Part shown: piece by piece, positions 36,403 to 47,189 of the stretch | Numbering within the stretch: position 1 is the first letter of the stretch | How the letters are laid out: each line of letters opens with the position of its first letter | Assembly: GCA_030704615.1 (NCBI GenBank) | Contig: CM060732.1 | Coordinates: 26,226,001 to 26,290,000 of the forward strand | DNA length: 64,000 nucleotides | Source of the DNA: Takakia lepidozioides | Taxonomy: Eukaryota; Streptophyta; Takakiopsida; Takakiales; Takakiaceae | Direction of reading: 5' to 3' | Position numbers and translations under genes: made by a program | Notes under the pieces: model-generated | What the model saw: the letters and a program-made list of their open reading frames with translations, nothing else | What the model was told of the DNA's origin: nothing | The model's database searches: none

Positions 36403-38782
36403 TTCTCTACCCCTTCAAAGCTTAGTCATTGTCCTCAATGACAAATTATGGGTATTTCTGTCCTAGTGTCTGCTCAGACTCCCAAGTAGCGTCAGTCAAA
36501 GGAAGCCCGTGCCATGCAACCAAACACTCTTTGATGAGACGACTGCACAACTTGCGTTATTTTTTGTCCCAAATCCGCCAAGGTCCATGTTGGTCACTCT
36601 CCGACTCTTCTTGTAAAAGTATAGTTTCTTCAGCTACCAAAGTATCCCCATCATGTAAATATCTCTTAAGCTTGCTAACATGAAACACTGGATGTATCTT
36701 ACATGACCCTGGAAGCTCTAGCTTATGTGTAACATCATTAATGCATTTCACAATCAGCCAAGGTCCACAATATCGATCGATATTGTTAAAGCCGTTATCT
36801 TCTCGCGAGAAGATAACTTCATACCCTTCTTCTTAGCTTTCTCTTTCATAAAGGTAGATGAAGGTGATGGAATCAATATGACACTTTGTCCCCCACCTTG
36901 AATTCCCTGAAAGTGCGTTTCTTATCCGCATAACTCTTAGCCCTATCTGAGGCCTTACGGATATTCAACCTTGCACCTGCTAGCTGCTCTTACATCTGAG
37001 TTATAAACATTATTGCACTAGGTACATTTTGTGGAAATCCAATCATAATTGGGCTCGAGGGTCTGTACCCATGTACTAGCTCAAATGGACTTATCCATGT
37101 TGAAGCATGTTTCTTGTCATTGTATGCATGCAAATTCTAACAATGGCAAATACTTCTCCCATGAGGTTGCTCTGTCACCTACATGGGCCCGCAACATATC
37201 TTCTACAACCTGATTTACTCTCTCAGTCTGTCCATCACCAGCGTGGATGATCTCCACTGCTCATGTTTAGCTTTGTATCCAAAGTTTGTTGTCCAAAAAT
37301 GACCAATAAATCTAGGATCTCTGTCTGATTCTTGGTAGGAATAAATTAAATGAGCCATCTTGGACAATCTGTCTACAACCGCTAGTATTGCATCTTTTCT
37401 ATGTTGTGTCCTAGGCAAATCAGTAATAAAATCCATGGAAATGCTTTTCCACCGACCTTGTGGAATGTAACAATCATGGAGACTTCAAGTGTTCTACTTT
37501 AGTGACCTGATACCTAAAACAATGTGTCACTCATGCACGTCTGCCTTGAGCTTAGGCCACCAGAAGTGCTATTGCACTAACTCAAAGGTTTTCTCAACCC
37601 CTGGATGTCATGCACAAAAACCGTCATGATATTCTGTAAGAATCTTCTTTCGAAGTTCTCTTGAACTTGGAATGCAAACTTTGTCTTTCTGTTTCACTAA
37701 ACCATCCTCGATGATGTATGTGTGGACTTTAGTGGTGCACTCAGGCAAACTAATCCATCACTCTGCGCAATACTATCTTGGTTAATCTTTTCCCACACTC
37801 TTAGGATATGCTCATCTTCTCTTTGAGCTTCTCTTATCTCCGCTAGGAAACTGCTCTCTATTACTGTAAAAGCCATCTGATACATGATACGAGACAATGC
37901 ATCAGCTATCACATTATCCTTACCTCTTCGGTACCGAGTCTCCATGTGGAATTTATGTATCAATTTAGACCATCGAGCTTGACGTCCCTTGAGATCAGAT
38001 TGATTACAGAAATAGATAAGTGTCTTATGATCTGTATAGACCGTAAACACTGGCCCATACAAGTAGTGTTGCCAAACTTTTAAAGCATGTACAATAGCAC
38101 TCTGTTGCGTTGGATTAAGCTTTCGGCTCTCAAAAGCAACTAGCCGACCCTCCTGACTTAGGACCGCTCCAACAACAATGCGATTAGCATCTGTTTCCAA
38201 CACATAAGGCTTTTGTAGATCTACAATATTTAATACAGGTGCCGTAGCTACCACATGTTTTAAAAGATCAAAACCTTCTTGTTGTAACTTAATCCACTCA
38301 TACAACATGCTACCTTGTAACAAATCAGTGAGTGGAGCTGTAATTCGTAAGTAATTCTTGATATACTTCCTATAGAAACGAGCAAAATCCAAAAATGACT
38401 GCAATGATACTGCATCAAGTGGTCTAGGCCATCTAAGTATGACAGTTACCTTCTTAGGATCCATCTTGACACCACCTACTAACACAATGTGTCCTAAATA
38501 CTCCACCTCAAATTTAAACAACTCGCACTTGCTTGGATTAACATACAACGTAACCCTGCAGCAAGTTGTTAAAACTTGATGGAGATGAACAACATGTTCT
38601 TCAACTGTTCTACTGTAGATCAATATGTCATCAATAAAATCAACAAAAATTAATCTTTCCATGAAAGGTCTCAAAACAACATTCATTAGCATCATGAATG
38701 TTGCAGGAGCATTTGCCAAACCAAACAGCATAACCAAAAACTCGTAATGACCAAACTTGGTCCTAAAAGTTGTCTCAAACAC
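36403..38782 (-). pseudogene. Gypsy pol remnant: RT, RNase H, integrase pieces
   Basis: The 38782-37697 frame holds RT from GHYEFLVMLFGLANAPATF with an altered active site VDFIDDILIYS, then the connection (YLGHIVLVGGVKMDPKK) and RNase H (LETDANRIVVGAVLSQEGR, YTDHKTLIYF, ARWSKLI, KDNVIADALSR). Integrase remnants are [20 protein letters not shown] and DRLSKMAH at 37436-37215, with shifts between. The C-terminal piece at 36751-36557 has [13 protein letters not shown], typical of the integrase end of this lineage. Gag, protease and N-terminal RT are absent, so it cannot act alone. Confidence 0.88.
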
Positions 38783-38794
38783 TTTTCTAACCTT

Positions 38795-38808
38795 TGCTCT
38801 GATACCAA
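38795..38808 (-). promoter_or_regulatory. Primer binding site of minus-strand gypsy
   Basis: The plus strand reads TTGCTCTGATACCA, the reverse complement of TGGTATCAGAGCAA, next to the LTR edge at 38810. It is the initiator Met tRNA type, as in the cluster at 11630. Confidence 0.85.
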
Positions 38809-38809
38809 A

Positions 38810-38957
38810 TGTAACGATTAAAGATTCTCTTTTGGAAAGTGCTTAACAATTAAGCCACCTTTGAGTAAGATAACCTCCCGACCTAGCTCTTGTTGTTTGC
38901 AGCCAAAGAGTACTGGATCCTTTTAGGTGCTAAGTATGTCTTGCTCTCTCTCTAATT
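38810..38957 (-). repeat. 5' LTR remnant of minus-strand gypsy
   Basis: Begins TGTAACGATTAAAGATTC and matches the split LTR as far as CTTGCTCTCTCT at 38957. Beyond that the sequence is unrelated, so the rest of this LTR has been lost. Confidence 0.85.
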
Positions 38958-39079
38958 ACCCTTACCCTATACATAACCGGAGTCTTGGGGTGTGGATATA
39001 CCCTGCCCTGGAGGCGGGTAAAGGCTAGCTCAAAGGGTATATGCGTGGCGGGTAAATCCTAAGCCTTTGTCCAATTTGC

Positions 39080-40235
39080 TTGTGTATGTGTGTTACATAC
39101 CCGCCTCTTTTATTCTGTGTGTGTGTGTGTGTGTGCCTCTGTGCGTGCCTCGCAGAGGCCTCTAGAGCCTCTACCCTGGGCAAAGGGCCTGCCTCCAGCC
39201 TCCCACCCCTCTCCCCGGTGCCTGCCGACACCCATTGGGAAGACACGCTGGCGCCAGTGCAATCAGAGCAGCCTGTGATCAAACTTAACAAGGAAAAGCT
39301 AAAGGCACAAGCTCAGAAATCATCACAGAATGGAGTGCTCATATACTTTCCTGGGAAGCAGAGTCCAAGAGCCTCGGTCCGGCGATGGGTGGTGGAACAC
39401 CTGGGAGCGGATGGAGGCTTGGCATAACATTACTGTCTGTCGATGGGAAGAGGCTTCTATGCCATTCTGTTCTGTTCTCCAAGTGAAGCAGACAAAGCTG
39501 TTCGGTTCAATACTCGGCAATCCAGTACCAAAGTTTATATTTTTCCCTGGACTCATGACTAGGGTCACAAGCAGGGAGTGATGTGGATGCCCAGGGTGAT
39601 TGCTATCCCTTTTCTCCCCCCCACCTACCTCACTTCATTGCCTGAGATAGGCGCAAGCTTTGGAACATTCATTGGCGCGATAAATGTCTATGAACCGGTT
39701 CCGGAACAAATTCTAAGTATAGACGTTGATGCTGCGCAATTGGATTACAATCGTGATAATGGAGTACCCAAGATGGTAGTTCTCATGCCAGTCACAGCCA
39801 CCATCGGCACTTCCATCAAGCTGCCCACGGTAGAGGTCGACTCCTTCACAATGGTGGCCATCAAAGAGGAAATCCTCCCAGTCATTTGCTTTGCCTACAA
39901 TGCCAAGGGGCACATAAAGGCAGATTACCCAAAGCTCAAGGGTAGGTCGACAGTTGATTCTGCAGCTGGAGGCTCCACCTCTCCTCAATCGCTCAACTTC
40001 AATGTCGACCACAGAAAGGGGAAATCCAAAACCAACGAGGGTGATGATACCACTGCTGCACAGCACGTGTCCAAGAAGCGGAAAAGATGCGGAGAATTGG
40101 CTACCTGGTGCCACCCAAACCGGCCTTCTACCTTCTTCCCGGTGAGGATCATGGAAGAGTGGGCCTCTTTTCCCTTCTCGGAGGCTGACCTACAGCAACT
40201 TGATAGCTGCAACCTTGCCATATCCTTTCTGGAGC
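39080..40235 (+). pseudogene. LINE ORF1 (DUF4283-like and zinc knuckle), cut by CACTA
   Basis: One frame, broken by TAA at 39425 and TAG near 39558, runs from a (TG) microsatellite region to 40235. It shows VKLNKEKLKAQAQKS-like basic sequence, then GRGFYAILFCSPSEADKAV and STKVYIFPW, the RNA-binding DUF4283-like core of plant LINE ORF1. Next are PEIGASFG and a degenerate CCHC knuckle CFAYNAKGHIKADYPK (two Cys now Tyr). A basic tail KGKSKTNEG follows. The frame passes into CACTA terminal sequence at 40236. The exact start is not determined; ORF1 proteins package LINE RNA. Confidence 0.75.
39113..39138 (+). repeat. TG microsatellite
   Basis: Run of GTGTGTGTGTGTGTGTG near the start of the ORF1 frame. 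It makes the N-terminal part of that frame (VCVCV) unreliable. Confidence 0.85.
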
Positions 40236-40254
40236 CACTACAGCAAATGGGGGG

Positions 40255-40690
40255 GGGGGTTGCGACGCCAACCCCGTGGAGCCTGTTTGCGACGCCGGGC
40301 TGTCGCAACCAAACCCCGCGGGTCGCCACCTGGCCGTCACACGGGCGGATGAAAGGCAGAAGGCAGCCCTTCCGTGCGATGCCCAAGCGTCGCCCCCCAG
40401 TGAAGGGCAGAAGGCAGTCCTTTCTGGCGACGACCGGTCGTCACAAGCCGAAAAAAAATAGCCCTTTCTTGCCCTTTCTTTCATCGCAGTTCTTTCTTGC
40501 GACGCCAAGCCGTCGCATGGTGGCATGAAGAGCAAATGGCCCCTGCGACGGCCGGAGAGATAACAGCCCGGCTGCCCTATTTTTTCAAAACAAAAAAACG
40601 TGTCACAGTTTGCGACCCCCAGCGTCATAAATCCAAGAAGACGCGCCGCAGTTTGTAACGCATGGGGGTCGCAGGCAGCGATGGCAGGGC
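40255..40690. repeat. CACTA subterminal repeats, GCGACGCC type
   Basis: Many copies of TTGCGACGCC, GTCGCAACC, GCGACGACC and relatives in both directions. Subterminal repeats of this kind bind the TNPA-like protein in CACTA elements. The long open frames on both strands here are composition artefacts. Confidence 0.8.
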
Positions 40691-41024
40691 TTTCTAGATT
40701 TAGGGCCTTTGGGGTTTTTTTGTTTTTTTTTTTTTTTTCATATGGTACTGGGGTAGGGTGTTTGTTTTTCTTTATGGTTTTAGCTTGTTGTTGTGGACCT
40801 TCTTGTAGATTGTGACATTCATTTTGATAATTCTCTTGATACCACATCTGTATGTGTTGCTCCAACATATTCATTGCCTCTGCCTTCTTTCTTGAAAGAC
40901 TACCAACCACAGCCATATTTGATCAATCATAGAAATAAGCTACAATATGCATGTACATGTACAATCAATTGAAGGGATGGGTACAGTTCGGTGCGAGAAT
41001 TGTTATGTAGCTTTGATTTTCTGT

Positions 41025-41861
41025 CTAATCAACTTGAACATCATCATCCGGAGCTTCTTCATATTTATCAAGCTGCAAGTCTTCTTGGTCATCGGAGTCA
41101 TCGTCATAAATGGTCCGGCCCTCAAAAAGCATCTTTAAATCATCCTCCACCTCGTTGTCAATGGTTGTGTCTTCGTCTCCTTCTCCAACATCCGTATCTT
41201 CTGGAGCTTCATCATATAGGGTCCGGGATGCATTGTCCGGGGCGTCATCATCCTCTTCTACCCCCTCTACCCAACCTCCATCATCAGCATCATTATGACC
41301 AGTCTCTCTGTCCACCGCAATTGTCTCACCCCATGGAGATCCGAGACCATGATAGATACGTCTTCCTCTTGGCTGAGCATGCACAACCACCTTCCAATTC
41401 CCCCCTCTTGTTTTGTCATCGGAAAAGAAAACTTGCTCAATGTCTGAAGGCCGTGAAAAAAGCTCATCAGAGGGACGATGAGTAGGGTTGAGCCTATCTG
41501 CATTGACGCACATGAAACCACAATCATCTTGCACTAATATTACGGAGGGCCCCACAAGATGTGACTGGAACCACCTTCCCTTGAAGAGAAGAGGCCGGTA
41601 CCTTGTATACTGAAGTTGGAGTATGCTCTCAAACTCTCCAATGTACTCAAGTTTGCTCATAGCAGGTCGTGTATCTCCCTTGCCCCACACGGAGTGTTGC
41701 CCATATGTGGCACACAAGCCAGAATCAAAGGTTGTTTTGCGCTTCATGTCAATAGCACGAATGAGGAAATGACGATCGTGAACCCAAACCGCCATGTATG
41801 AGGTCGCGAATTGAGAGGGGCCCTTGCAATGTCTTGCACCAAATCTGAAACCACCTCTCAT
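41025..41861 (-). pseudogene. CACTA TNP2 transposase, C-terminal DUF4216-like part
   Basis: The frame shows the usual block of this part: IDMKRKTTFDSGLCATYGQH, YIGEFESILQLQY, LLFKGRWFQSH and VNADRLNPTHRPSDELF, then SDIEQVFFSDD and GGNWKVVVHAQPRGR. It ends in a long acidic tail. In intact elements it follows the catalytic core and the DUF4218 domain. Here it lies downstream of 42532-42038 on the same strand, as expected, with a gap of 176 bp that is not clearly open. A fragment of a once larger gene. Confidence 0.85.
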
Positions 41862-42037
41862 TGAGCAACGACGTCATAAACTGAATTCCGAAGCCACTGT
41901 TGGAATGAACTTAGAGGCTGCAATTCCATGGGCAAATTTTGTGAATGAACATTCCGGCGGCCCGCTCCTCGTCGTCGGCGTCTAGTAACCGGCCTTGGAT
42001 GGTTCCGCCTCCATGCAAGCGTCTCTTCCTTTCGTTG

Positions 42038-42532
42038 CTAAGCAAGATTATTGTATCTTGCCTCCCACTCATGTATGGATGGGGTGTTCTTCAGTATGAA
42101 GTCATGCGCTTGCTCAATCACCAAGGTCGGCAATTTTACCCTCTTCAATTTTTTGGGCAAAACAATGTCATTGGTTCGTGTATCCTCCTCTTCCTTCCAC
42201 ATCCGAGGGGCTTCCTCATCCACCCTTGCCATGTACTCCGTGCAATAGAATATAGCTTCTTGCAACGTATACCCCTCCGCCATGCTACCCTCCGGGTGCG
42301 CCATTTGTCGTACAAATCCTTTCAAAGTCTTCATATCACGTTCAAGGAAGTACATCCACCAAGAATGAACGGGGCCGGCAATCGAAGCCTCTTCCACTAA
42401 GTGCACTACCAAGTGCACTTGGATGTCAAAGAAGGAGGGAGGAAGGTGCATCTCCAACATACACATTACCTCCGCCGCCTCCTTCTTCATGCAAAGAAAA
42501 TTTAATGTAAAGTCCAAGGCAATAATAAACAT
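42038..42532 (-). pseudogene. CACTA TNP2 transposase, DUF4218 part
   Basis: Contains LPPSFFDIQVHLVVHLVEEA, AGPVHSWWMYFLERDMKTLKG and HPEGSMAEGYTLQEAIFYC, the hallmark sequence of DUF4218 in CACTA transposases. The upstream catalytic part is not present: after 42540 the sequence changes to LINE-type repeats. It belongs to the same transcript direction as the DUF4216 part. Confidence 0.9.
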
Positions 42533-42639
42533 GAAATGAGTTTACTCGCTTGGCACAATGGCAGCCAACATGATATGGCATTTTTTAATTGAAAGATACA
42601 GAGGGATGTTGTAATTTACCATGGTCACCAGCCAAGTGG

Positions 42640-43255
42640 AGGGCCAGCAAGTGTCCTGTGTACACAGGTCTTGAATCTGTACCTACCCAGAAGGCCTTGC
42701 ACGATGCATGCTTTGGGGTGCTTACATTTGGCCAAATGTGAAGCTGCAATATGGCTTGTCATGCCCAAGAAGTTTACTTGGTGGCATGTCCGAAGTGTAA
42801 TTAATTGCAGGCTAGTCCTTCCAGTTGATTGTGTGAACATTCCCTAAATGTGTTGTAGGGCAGGCTGTTCTTACCTACCTTGCATAATGCTTGTCTTGGA
42901 TCACCTCAAGGTACTTGTGTATACATATCTTGGATCTGTAATGTGACAAGAAGTTGCAGGCCGGTCCTTCAAGGTGCTTGTATGAACATACCTTGAATCT
43001 GTAGCAGGGCAGGCTATTCTTACCTACCCAAGGAGCCTTATATGCTTGTCTTGTTGTCATGACATGTACATAAACAAACCCCACCTTCCCACCCTGTTTT
43101 ATCATGCATGATTGGGTGAAATCAACTGGGAAGTCATGACAAGACTGGAAGTGTTAGATGGTGCCCTGTTTATGGGCTGTTTATGTCTTTAATTGACAAT
43201 GACCCTAGTGGGTCTTGTCCATGTCTTGACATGACATGAGTATCTTCCCTCTCTT
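42640..43255 (+). repeat. LINE-family leader piece in plus orientation
   Basis: Two to three monomers (phrases CTTGTCATGCCCAAGAAGTT and TTGCACGATGCATGC) are followed by the tail CCTGTTTTATCATGCATG to GTCTTGACATGACATGAGTA. It is the reverse complement of 44165-44900. With that copy it forms inverted arms around the LINE 3' segment. Confidence 0.85.
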
Positions 43256-43315
43256 TTTTGCTGCTCACAAAAATAAACAAACCACAATGGAGAGAGGGTG
43301 CAGAAAAAGTTAAAA

Positions 43316-44160
43316 AGATTGTACTCATAAGACGTTGTTTGCCGTAGCCTTGTGGCCATTAACCCCGCGCCCAGTTTGAGCGGAAACAAAAGGGACAGAA
43401 CCTGCCTCTGTCAGGGGCTGACGTTGGTAGTAAGACTTACCTTCATATATAGAATTAATCCGGGTTTTCCAGATATCCTCTAGAAATCCCTTCACACAAG
43501 CATCAATCTGTTGTGTGTGATTTGCCCAATAACTAGGCCTCAGGAGGGCCTGGGCTTTTGGCTCAGCCTTGAGACTTTCAAAGTTGGTAAACAGAGGTAC
43601 AGGCACAATTCCTTTGATAGATTTGAAGAGAGCGTCTCTTTGGTGAGAGAACCCCGGACAGTGTATCAGAAAATGAGTACTGTCTTCAGATTGCCCACAC
43701 AACGGGCAATTGCACTCTCCCTTTCCTATCTGCTTCTGTTTGCTGTTCAAAGATAGGCTTCCTGCCCTGAGTTTAAATTTCAGTCTAGTGCCAAGAGTGG
43801 GTAGACCCTTGAGGTCATCCAAGATGTCCTCCCCCATGTCACTGACTGGAAACAAGTTCAGGGAAGTTTTTTGCCTAACTTCATTTTCATCAAACAATCT
43901 CATGGCAACAGACATGGTTGGACACTATAGCCTCTAAGTCAGATTTATCCAGCAGGGTGAAGACTTGCGGTTCCAGGTCTAGGTCCTTGAGAATCTCTTC
44001 TACTATCTTCTGCCAGGACATAGCCTGTTTGACAGGTCGGTGGGCGGTCATGTTTCCAAGATATAGTCGATTAACTTAGGATATCTGGTATTGGACATAT
44101 GCTGCAGCTGACCCCACCATTTGATCTTAAATTCATCTCGTCGGGAGCTTAAAAGAGAGG
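43316..44160 (-). pseudogene. LINE ORF2 C-terminal end with zinc finger
   Basis: The minus frame 43915-43325 carries CPLCGQSEDSTHFLIHCPG, the CCHC-type zf-RVT finger at the end of plant LINE reverse transcriptases, then IKGIVPVPLFTNF and NGHKATANNVL with TGA. Upstream, to 44160, pieces such as FKIKWWGQLQHMSNTRYPKL are seen with frameshifts. The catalytic RT is absent: at 44160 the sequence joins the leader region of the same family through a short CT tract. So this copy is an internally deleted LINE, leader joined to tail. Confidence 0.85.
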
Positions 44161-44409
44161 GAGAGAGAGGGAAGATACTCATGTCATGTCAAGACATGGA
44201 CAAGACCCACTAGGGTCATTGTCAATTAAAGACATAAACAGCCCATAAACAGGGCACCATCTAACACTTCCATTCTTGTCATGACTTCCCAATTCATTTC
44301 ACCCAATCATTCATGATAAAACAAGGGTGGGAGGGTGGGGTTTGTTTATGTACAAGTCATGACAACAAGACAAGCATATAAGCAAGCATCTTGTGTACTG
44401 AAAAATCGG

Positions 44410-45290
44410 ATTGCTGCACCATGTTCAAATTCCTGTAAGTAACCCACGACATGCACCAAAAACGGCTCCTTGGGTAGGTAAGAACAACCTGCCCTGCTAC
44501 AGATTCAAGGTATGTTCATACAAGCATCTTGAAGGACCAGCCAGATTTCAAACATGCAACCAAGTAAACTTCTTGGGCATGACAAAACATATTGCAACTT
44601 CACTCTTTGCCATTTGTAAGTACCCCAAGACATGCATCATGCAAGGCTCCTTGGATAGGTAAGAACAGCCTGCCCTACTACAGATTCAGGATATGTTCAT
44701 ACAAGTACCTTGAAGGACCAGCCTGCAATTTACCAGATTTCAAGCATGCAACCAAGTAAACTTCTTGGGCATGACAAAACATATTGCAGCTTCACTCTTT
44801 GCCATTTGTAAGTACCCCAAGACATGCATCATGCAAGGCTCCTTGGGTAGGTAAGAACAACCTGTCCTACTACAAATCCAGGATATGTTTATACAAGTAC
44901 CTTGAAGGACCAGCATGCAATTAATTACATTTCAGGCATGCAACCAAGTAAACTTCTTGGGCATGACAAAACATATTGCAGCTTCGCTCTTTGCCATTTG
45001 TAAGTACCCCAAGACATGCATCATGCAAGGCCTCTTGGGTAGGTAAGAATAGCCTGCCATTGTATAGATTCAAGACATGTGTACACAAACATCTTGATAG
45101 ACCAGCCTGCAGTTTATCAGACTCCAAACATGCAATCAAGTGAGCCACTTGGGCATGACAAGACAGACTGCAACCTCATTCTACACCATGTATAGTTGCC
45201 CTAAGACATGCATCATGTAAGGCATTTTGGCATGGAAGAAAGGCCTGCCATGTTACAGCTTCAAGATATGGACACACATACACTTTGAGT
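44410..45290 (-). repeat. Tandem monomers, about 190 bp, five copies
   Basis: Phrase CAAGACATGCATCATG with its neighbours recurs near 44630, 44820, 45013 and 45200, and a diverged one near 44450. Each unit also has CTTGGGTAGGTAAGAACA and GACCAGCCTGCAATT. Units differ by a few percent to over ten percent. Confidence 0.9.
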
Positions 45291-46299
45291 GCCCGAGACC
45301 AAGCCTATTTGGCCAAAAAATAAATCATACATTGCAGGTGGCTGGTCTGATGGCAAAATAAGGCAAATAATCACTGACAAAGGTCCAATAGAGCTTACCA
45401 CCACTGTTTTCCAAGAGGCTAATGCCATGTTTTGTAAATAAAACCTCACTTGCTCCATTCCACATCAAATTCAGGCCTGAAAGAGGCCTGTCATTGCCTT
45501 ATTAGGCTGCCATCTTTAAAAACAAAGCCTCATCTTCCTTAGAATCTAACAGCCACTGATGCCTTTACCCATAAACCATCAATCCTCTTTTAAGGCCAAA
45601 ATTGTTCCTAGTTTAAAAATCCACAAGTAATGTTGTCAAAGATTCAAGACAAGGTAAGGTCCAGATGTTGGGCTTCAAGAGACAAGGTTGCCAGGCCAAA
45701 GTGCTCCATCAAAGGCAGCAAAACATAAGGCAAAAGTAAGCATCAGCATGCCAAACCAGGAGCAAGCGGGCCGAGATCGGGGCTGCAGACAGCAGCCAAG
45801 TCATGACGCCATACATAATAGGTTCCCTTTGCCCACATCCTTATCTGCAAGCTCAAAAGAATTCAAAGCAAGTAGAGATCCTCACCTGGTCCCATCACAA
45901 GCCCCCACAAAAACCAACAGGTTAGTGAGGATTGTGGAACCCCAGGTGAATCACAGACTCCGACACTTGTCATCGATGTCAACTAAGAACCTCAAAAGCA
46001 AGAGAGAAAGACATAAAGCAAAAGGAACCCTAATAACCAAAAGCACCTTGAGCGATTGCGGAAGATAATTGTGCGTCATCGCCACCAACAAGCCAACTCC
46101 AGCAGAGCTAAGGAGAAGTGAAGCATACAAGCATCCTTGCTAGGTTTAAGAAGGGAGAGAGATAAACTTCCCAACACAAGCGCCGCTGCGAAAAATAAAA
46201 GCCAAAAGAGGGAAAGAGACGATGCATTCACAGCATTGTCTCGAGCTCAGAAGCACGAGGAGTGCTTCTAACGGCGGGAGAGACATCCTAGGGCTCATG

Positions 46300-46930
46300 C
46301 CCGATTTTTCATCCGTGCAGGATGAGTAATCAACACCACATTTTTCGAAACCCGACGGATGTCATCCGTTAGCTAGGTTTAAACAGTAGGTTATAGGGTA
46401 GGGTTTAGGGTTTCACTCCTTAATTAGCCATAATTAAGGATAATTAATCATCAGTTCGAGGGCCATCATAGGCTGCATATTTCATCCGGTTCAGATGAAA
46501 AAGCAATAAGTTCATCCGTTGGAGAAGGTTCGTCAGTAGGATGGAAAAACAGTACATAACATCCAAGGCAACGGTTTCACATCCTAACAAGTAATTCAAC
46601 ATCCCCCAAAAAAATGCCTCATCCAATACAAAAAAAAAAAAAAAAAAAAAGGCATAAAAGAGGAATAATCGAATTAATATCCTGGTATTTTTCATCCGGT
46701 ATGGATGGAAAAAATATATATAGGATGCCAGTTTCAGCCCCTACGGAGGTAATTCCTCATTCTCTGGTGACTCATCTGGTATGGATGAAAGTCAATAAAA
46801 GAGGAATGAAAAAATCATAGACTCAGTTTAGTGTCCACCCAGGTAATTCATCCGGTATGGATAAAAAATTGTTATAGGGCGGGTGAAAAAACTGTTAGAG
46901 TCCATCTGGTATAGATTGAAAAACAAGAAA
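46300..46930. repeat. Array of short CATCC/GGATG hairpins, copy a
   Basis: At least seven imperfect palindromes of the form CATCC-GGTAT-GGATG occur, near 46308, 46362, 46483, 46694, 46770, 46848 and 46902. Spacing is irregular (50-200 bp). Also present are a telomere-like GGGTAGGGTTTAGGG near 46398 and an A run at 46629. Confidence 0.85.
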
Positions 46931-47189
46931 TTAAACTGATAAAACCGGCCAATTCCAAGGAGGAAGGGAGAGAGAGGGAGAGAGAGGGACTGGAGGTCAG
47001 AGACTGATACACCAGGAAAGCTTGATCTTCATCCTTCCCACACAAGAAGTTATATGCTGGACAACTGCTAGTTCATAAGAATCCTTATTAGTAACATAAC
47101 TTGGCAATAAAATAACCAGATAGGAAGGCGGTAGATAGTGTGTACAAACACCACTAAGTACACTGGAAAAGGAAGAGTGGGAAGATATT

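Larger units (their letters stand above)
30603..38957 (-). mobile_element. Ty3/gypsy chromovirus on minus strand, host of nested insertions
   Basis: The 3' LTR (plus coordinates 30603-30647 and 35966-36402) was split by the insertions at 30648-35965. Coding remnants lie at 36403-38782, a primer binding site at 38795-38808, and the 5' LTR remnant at 38810-38957. Both LTR copies begin, in plus coordinates, TGTAA..TTCTCTTTTG(G/A)AAAGTGCTTAACAA. The 5' LTR is truncated at about 38957. Gag, protease and the first part of RT are missing: only some ten bases separate the primer site from RT. Confidence 0.85.
40236..42540 (-). mobile_element. CACTA (En/Spm) element, left-end part, inserted in LINE ORF1
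   Basis: Left end CACTACAGCAAATGGGGGG at 40236 is followed by GCGACGCC subterminal repeats to about 40690, then the minus-strand C-terminal half of a TNP2 transposase. A G run of ten or more at about 40250 is shared in style with the end at 59832. The N-terminal half of the transposase and the right end are missing, so only the distal part remains. Confidence 0.8.
44165..46985 (-). mobile_element. LINE leader region, copy a (minus)
   Basis: Read on the minus strand: hairpin-rich block (46985-46300), unique leader (46260-45300), about five tandem monomers near 190 bp (45290-44410), then a tail with TGTTTTATCATGAATG and GACATGACATGAGTATC. The order matches the plus copy at 62331-63876, which is followed by a LINE endonuclease start. 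Compared with copy b it lacks about 150 bp near 46240 that contain the small leader ORF. Confidence 0.8.

Noticed and set aside
40788-40803. CTTCTTGTAGATTG as the right end of a CACTA element
   Set aside because: The GTAGTG ending is missing and CACTA sequence continues on both sides.
40149-40916. Minus-strand frame of 255 codons
   Set aside because: It crosses the LINE/CACTA border and subterminal repeats, so it cannot be one gene.
46391-46412. Telomere repeat
   Set aside because: Only one or two TTTAGGG-like units, repeated in each LINE leader copy, so it is part of the element.
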